Assembly (NCBI RefSeq): GCF_000376445.1
Contig: NZ_AQXI01000001.1
Coordinates: 218,962 to 282,961 of the forward strand
Length of the DNA: 64,000 bases
From: Haladaptatus paucihalophilus DX253
GTDB lineage: Archaea; Halobacteriota; Halobacteria; Halobacteriales; Haladaptataceae
Direction: 5' to 3'
Shown here: positions 60,861 to 64,000 of the stretch, piece by piece
Layout: each line of letters starts with the position of its first letter
Numbering within the stretch: the stretch's first letter is position 1
Position numbers and translations under genes: made by a program
Notes under the pieces: generated by a model
Databases searched by the model: none
What the model was told of the DNA's origin: nothing
What the model saw: only the letters and a program-made list of their open reading frames with translations

Positions 60861-62254
60861 ACGTCGCTCGTGCAGTCGCCGTCGGGCCACCGGATTTCGT
60901 GCGCCCGGGCGGGACCGTTCGGCATCTCGCCGAAGTCCACAAGGAAATCCTCGTCCAGCGTCATCGTCCCCTTCCGCGGGTTCACGTCGGCCTTGAGCAT
61001 CACGGACCCCTTCTCGCCCTCCTCCGGGTAGAACTGGTTGTCCCACGTGGAGAACAGCGAGGTGGTCCAGTACAGGCGCTCGCCGTCGATGCTGAGTTGG
61101 AGCATCTGCGGTCCCGCGACGACCGGTCTGTCGTCCTCGCCGGTCGGGTGGCGCGGGCCGTACAACCCGCCCGCCCAGAGTTGGTCGGCGAGGCGCGGGT
61201 TCGACGGGTCGCTCACGTCGTACATCCGCACGTCGCCGTGCAACCAGTTCGAGAAGAACAGGTAGCGGTCGTCCATCGAAACGAGGAGGTCGGTGATGAG
61301 ACCCGGCACGGGCATGTCCCAGTCCTCGTGCTCGCGCGGTTCGATGTCGATGACCTTCTCCGCGAACCACTCCTTCTCGCGCTCGTAGAAGTGGAAGATG
61401 TTGGACGAGAGCGCCGCGCCCACGTAGCCGTGGGCCGCCTCCGGGCTGTGCAGGAACCGGACTTCCAGCGGAATCATCCCCTCCTCGCCGAGGTCGACGG
61501 TTTGCTGGAGTTGTCCCCGTTCCCAGTCCCAGAAGTGGAGTTTGTGACCGTACTTGCCCGCCTCGACGTCTTCCAAGTCGAAGCCGGGATAGTAGGTCTT
61601 CGGCGCGGCCCACTCCGAGGAGACCATCACGTTGTGCCGCGGCTGATACCAGAAGTCGTAGTTCATCTCGATTTCGCCCGGCGGGTCCCAGCGCCCCTCG
61701 ATTTCGAAGTCGTCGTTCAGTTCGAGGAAGCCACCCGGCAGGTCGCCGTCCTCGTTCCCCAGCATCGAGATGAGGATTTCCCCGTCGGGAATGCAGTGGA
61801 CGGTGTGCGGCGCGGACAGGTCGTACTCGTACACCTCCTCCGGCTCGATGACTTTGACGATTTCCGGGTTCTCGCGGTCCTTCGTGTCGATGATGTGCAA
61901 CCGCGACGACCGCTGACCGGGAACGACGAGGTGGCGTCGCTCCAGCCCCTCGACGTGGCAGGACGAAGAACAGGCGTTCCAGCCGAAGTGGTGTAGTTCG
62001 TCGCCCTTGTTCGGCATCTCCACGCGGTCGATGACCTCTGTGTACGTGTCCGAGTCCGGGTTCACGTCCACGACCGACAGGAAGTCGGGTGCATCGACGT
62101 CCGTCCCGACGTACAACGACGGTACGTACGCAACCGTCTCGCGCTCCGCCTCCTCGATGGCGGCCTGTGGCGTCGCGTAGCCCGGCCCCTCAACGTCGTG
62201 GTGGTGTTCGTGGTGTTCGTGCGCTCCGCTTTCGCTTGATTCGGTATCGCTCAT
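60851..62254 (-). CDS. Selenium-binding protein 56/methanethiol oxidase family
   Basis: 467 residues, a beta-propeller protein. SBP56/SELENBP1 family members include methanethiol oxidases, which use copper to convert methanethiol to hydrogen peroxide, formaldehyde and sulfide. Conserved segments: DELHHFGWNACSSSCH with His88/His89 and Cys95/Cys99, YDLSAPHTVHCIPDGEILIS, WYQPRHNVMVSSEWAAP and EDWDMPVPGLITDLLVSMDD. A His-rich N-terminal tail (HEHHEHHHD) could bind metal. ATG 62254 was chosen; the ORF upstream runs through an intergenic repeat. Confidence 0.93.
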   Translation of the reverse strand: MSDTESSESGAHEHHEHHHDVEGPGYATPQAAIEEAERETVAYVPSLYVGTDVDAPDFLSVVDVNPDSDTYTEVIDRVEMPNKGDELHHFGWNACSSSCHVEGLERRHLVVPGQRSSRLHIIDTKDRENPEIVKVIEPEEVYEYDLSAPHTVHCIPDGEILISMLGNEDGDLPGGFLELNDDFEIEGRWDPPGEIEMNYDFWYQPRHNVMVSSEWAAPKTYYPGFDLEDVEAGKYGHKLHFWDWERGQLQQTVDLGEEGMIPLEVRFLHSPEAAHGYVGAALSSNIFHFYEREKEWFAEKVIDIEPREHEDWDMPVPGLITDLLVSMDDRYLFFSNWLHGDVRMYDVSDPSNPRLADQLWAGGLYGPRHPTGEDDRPVVAGPQMLQLSIDGERLYWTTSLFSTWDNQFYPEEGEKGSVMLKADVNPRKGTMTLDEDFLVDFGEMPNGPARAHEIRWPDGDCTSDVWQ

Positions 62255-62727
62255 GGTTCCCCCCTCCAGTTCGACCTTCGATAGCACCGGTCGTGACGAG
62301 GAGTGTTGCGGCAAATATTGCCTCAAATTGGGGAGGATGTCTTGGGCTTCGTAGAGCCTGCGCATCCAACCAGCGGGATGTCCGATTGTTCCGAGGAGTG
62401 TTTGTCTGGAGTGTGATTGCAACCACGGGGAATCAGACCGCCGCGAAAGCCCCCGCCCGCCCCCGATCGCTGTGCAGGATATCCGCGCTCTCCGCACCGC
62501 ACGCGCAGATAGTTGCCTGCACAGACGACCACGATAAACGCGAGTTCAGTCGGAACGGAGCTCCGACAGCGTCCCCCTCACTCCGTTCGCGGGACCGGAC
62601 GGCCCCTTTCAGTCCTACCCAAACGACAGCACCGCACCACAGCCTCCCCAGCCGATTCCTCCCTCGTCGCTACTGCCCTCGCAAGAACGAACTAACCCAA
62701 GGCGTCTCCAACGATTCCGCCTCCCTC
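62255..62727. repeat. Intergenic region carrying dispersed repeat copy C
   Basis: 473 bases without a credible gene. From about 62442 to 62660 it repeats blocks of copy A: CGAAAGCCCCCG (62444-62455), GATATCCGCGCTCTCCGCACC (62478-62498), GGACGGCCCCTTTCAGTCCT (62597-62616) and a CCTCCCCAGCCGATTC block (62643-62658). Spacing between blocks differs from copy A because of an insertion (about 62535-62595). The 190 bases before 62442 hold nothing recognisable apart from the expected promoter of the SBP56-like gene. Confidence 0.65.
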
Positions 62728-62865
62728 CTACACCCCGTATTCCGACACGCCGAGAATCGCACCGCACTCCGAACACTCCCAGACGGTCGCGTCGCTGAAC
62801 TTCGCGTCCGTCTCGCTCTCTACGACTTCGATGAGGTCCTCGCCGCACGCGATACAGTGTCCCAT
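62728..62865 (-). CDS. 45-residue zinc-ribbon protein
   Basis: Read from the ATG at 62865: MGHCIACGEDLIEVVESETD, then AKFSDATVWECSECGAILGV and SEYGV. CxxC (Cys4/Cys7) and CxxC (Cys31/Cys34) form a two-knuckle zinc ribbon. Such tiny zinc-finger proteins are common and conserved in haloarchaea. It is between repeat copy C and the ndk operon, all on the minus strand. Function unknown. Confidence 0.85.
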   Translation of the reverse strand: MGHCIACGEDLIEVVESETDAKFSDATVWECSECGAILGVSEYGV

Positions 62866-63034
62866 ACGACGTCGTTCTCGCTTTCGATTATCTGCTTTTT
62901 GGTCACTTCGAGAGCGCTAAAAGCAATTCAGGTGGTCACGTTTCTCCAGACGTGACTGATTCGAGGCCCCGTCGAAAGCGGTTGCTCCGCTCTGGGTCGT
63001 CGGGTGCAGAAAAATACCGCAACGCGTCAGTGAC

Positions 63035-63493
63035 TTACTCGTACAGCCACTCGGCGTCTATCTTCTCGTAATCGACCAGTTCGTCCTCGTCGAAGAACAG
63101 GTCGATTTCGCGCTCGTTCGCGCCCTCGTCCTCGTGGTCCGAACCGTGAATCACGTTTCGGCCGAGGTCGAGACCGAAGTCGCCGCGGATGGTGCCCGGG
63201 GCGGATTCGGCTGGGTCGGTTTCGCCCATCATGCGGCGAACCTGTCGCGTTGCGTCCTGCCCTTCCCAGACCATCGCAAAGACTGGGCCGGAGGTGATGA
63301 AATCGACAAGGCCGTCGAAGAACGGCTTGCCCTCGTGTTCACCGTAGTGGTCGTGGGCGAGTTCCTCGCTGATCTGCATGAACTTGCCGCCGACCATCTT
63401 CAGACCGCGGTCCTCGAAGCGGGAGACGATCTCCCCGATGAGGCCGCGCTGAACGCCGTCGGGCTTGACCATCACGAAGGTCCGTTCGCTCAT
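63035..63493 (-). CDS. ndk: Nucleoside diphosphate kinase
   Basis: 152 residues. It transfers the terminal phosphate of ATP to nucleoside diphosphates via a phosphohistidine. The active His116 is in RNVIHGSD, Lys10 in [10 protein letters not shown], and other family residues in [11 protein letters not shown] and [20 protein letters not shown]. Length is normal. It overlaps the L24e gene by 4 bp and ends this conserved archaeal ribosomal protein operon. Confidence 0.97.
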   Translation of the reverse strand: MSERTFVMVKPDGVQRGLIGEIVSRFEDRGLKMVGGKFMQISEELAHDHYGEHEGKPFFDGLVDFITSGPVFAMVWEGQDATRQVRRMMGETDPAESAPGTIRGDFGLDLGRNVIHGSDHEDEGANEREIDLFFDEDELVDYEKIDAEWLYE

Positions 63494-63681
63494 TCGTTAC
63501 CACTCTCTGCTTGGCCTTGCTCGGTCCATTCGAGGTCGCGCGGTTCGCGGCCGAGGTCGGCGTTCTTCTCGCACTTCGCCGAGCAGTAGTGGATGGTCGT
63601 TCCGTCTACGCGGACGAACATCGTTCCCGTACCGGGCTCGATGTCGTTTCCGCAGTAATCACACTCTCGCGTCTGTGGCAT
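63490..63681 (-). CDS. rpl24e: Ribosomal protein L24e
   Basis: 63 residues. The zinc finger CDYCGND...[10 protein letters not shown] (four Cys) is the L24e signature, followed by the family ending [13 protein letters not shown]. The ATG at 63681 uses the last base of the S28e stop (TAATG). It is a large-subunit protein of archaea and eukaryotes. Confidence 0.96.
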   Translation of the reverse strand: MPQTRECDYCGNDIEPGTGTMFVRVDGTTIHYCSAKCEKNADLGREPRDLEWTEQGQAESGNE

Positions 63682-63908
63682 TATTGTCCTCCGATGGAGT
63701 CTGCCTCGCGTGCGGTCTCTCGCAACTGGAGCACGTCGCCCTCTCGGACCGGTCCGAGACAGTTGCGAGTGATGATTCGCCCTTGGTTGCTGCCTTCGCG
63801 GATGCGGCATTTGACCTGCATGGCCTCGCCGTGCATCCCCGTCTTACCGACGATTTCGATGACCTCGGCGGAGGTGGAGTCCTCCTGTCCGGTCTCTTCA
63901 GCACTCAT
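63681..63908 (-). CDS. rps28e: Ribosomal protein S28e
   Basis: 75 residues. The OB-fold core [20 protein letters not shown] and the ending [13 protein letters not shown] identify S28e, a small-subunit protein near the mRNA exit. It lies between L7Ae and L24e, the usual archaeal order. Confidence 0.97.
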   Translation of the reverse strand: MSAEETGQEDSTSAEVIEIVGKTGMHGEAMQVKCRIREGSNQGRIITRNCLGPVREGDVLQLRETAREADSIGGQ

Positions 63909-63919
63909 TGTGAGTCACC

Positions 63920-64000
63920 TCACCGAAGTTCCTCGACCTTCGAGGCGATGTCGTCCACGTCGTCGCTGGCTTCGCCAGCGTCAACGATGGCGGCGGCGGC
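63920..64000 (-). CDS. rpl7ae: Ribosomal protein L7Ae, C-terminal 26 residues (truncated by the window edge)
   Basis: The frame entering from the right edge reads AAAAIVDAGEASDDVDDIAS then KVEELR and stops. This matches the C-terminus of archaeal L7Ae, an RNA-binding ribosomal, box C/D and RNase P protein. Its position upstream of S28e agrees with the conserved operon. Only the end is visible, so the gene's start and length are unknown. Confidence 0.85.
   Translation of the reverse strand, partial: AAAAIVDAGEASDDVDDIASKVEELR

Noticed and set aside
1-64000. CRISPR array, insertion sequence or prophage
   Set aside because: No regularly spaced repeats, transposase, integrase, capsid or terminase genes were seen in either strand; the dispersed repeats are irregular and few.

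Overview
The window is chromosomal DNA of a halophilic archaeon (class Halobacteria). The evidence is high GC content, strongly acidic predicted proteins, leaderless genes with TATA boxes about 25-35 bases before the start codon, an archaeal TFB, the archaeal ribosomal proteins L24e, S28e and L7Ae, an initiator tRNA-Met with an A1:U72 pair, and many small families typical of haloarchaea. The genus cannot be fixed from sequence reading alone; it resembles Haladaptatus-like genomes (low confidence). No transposase, integrase, phage module or CRISPR array was seen.

Layout. 1-7.9 kb: a truncated unknown gene, a small winged-helix regulator, purA, a Trm112-like zinc protein, two unknown conserved genes, cysS, a lipoprotein, and a 56-residue membrane protein coupled to corA. 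7.9-12.6 kb: nreA, tfb, rnhA with its operon partner, a PadR regulator and ppa. 12.7-21.7 kb: a membrane-anchored DHH-like protein, an AlkP-superfamily phosphatase, a DMT transporter, an SRPBCC protein, a short TrxR-like flavoprotein, a Gdx-type exporter, an ABC exporter and coaBC. 22-28 kb: a complete seven-gene Mrp/Mnh Na+/H+ antiporter operon on the minus strand. 28.4-32.5 kb: a type IV pilin, a phosphoribosyltransferase and a run of small unknown, mostly membrane proteins. 32.5-39.2 kb: a complete oligopeptide-type ABC importer. 39.3-43.0 kb: a small membrane protein, a DJ-1/PfpI protein, initiator tRNA-Met and a large DUF2298 (YYY) membrane protein. 43.0-51.2 kb: a nucleoside salvage block with uridine phosphorylase, cytidine deaminase, a BMP-type nucleoside ABC importer and a phosphohexomutase-family enzyme. 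51.2-57.6 kb: a DUF5793-like gene, a PilB/PilC-type pilus motor pair, two methyltransferases and tRNA-Gly(UCC). 57.6-62.9 kb: a membrane protein coupled to a penicillin-acylase-family hydrolase, a 2Fe-2S ferredoxin overlapping a selenium-binding-protein/methanethiol-oxidase gene, and a 45-residue zinc-ribbon gene. 63.0-64.0 kb: ndk, rpl24e, rps28e and the end of rpl7ae.

The points most worth a second look are: a degenerate dispersed non-coding repeat seen in three intergenic regions; an exact 23-bp copy of the tRNA-Gly 3' end 210 bp downstream of the gene, with a nested palindrome upstream; a TrxR-like flavoprotein that seems to have lost its NADPH domain and its CxxC; a DHH-family protein with degraded catalytic motifs; the SBP56/ferredoxin overlap; and several small genes, one of which shares a symmetric TATA element with cytidine deaminase.
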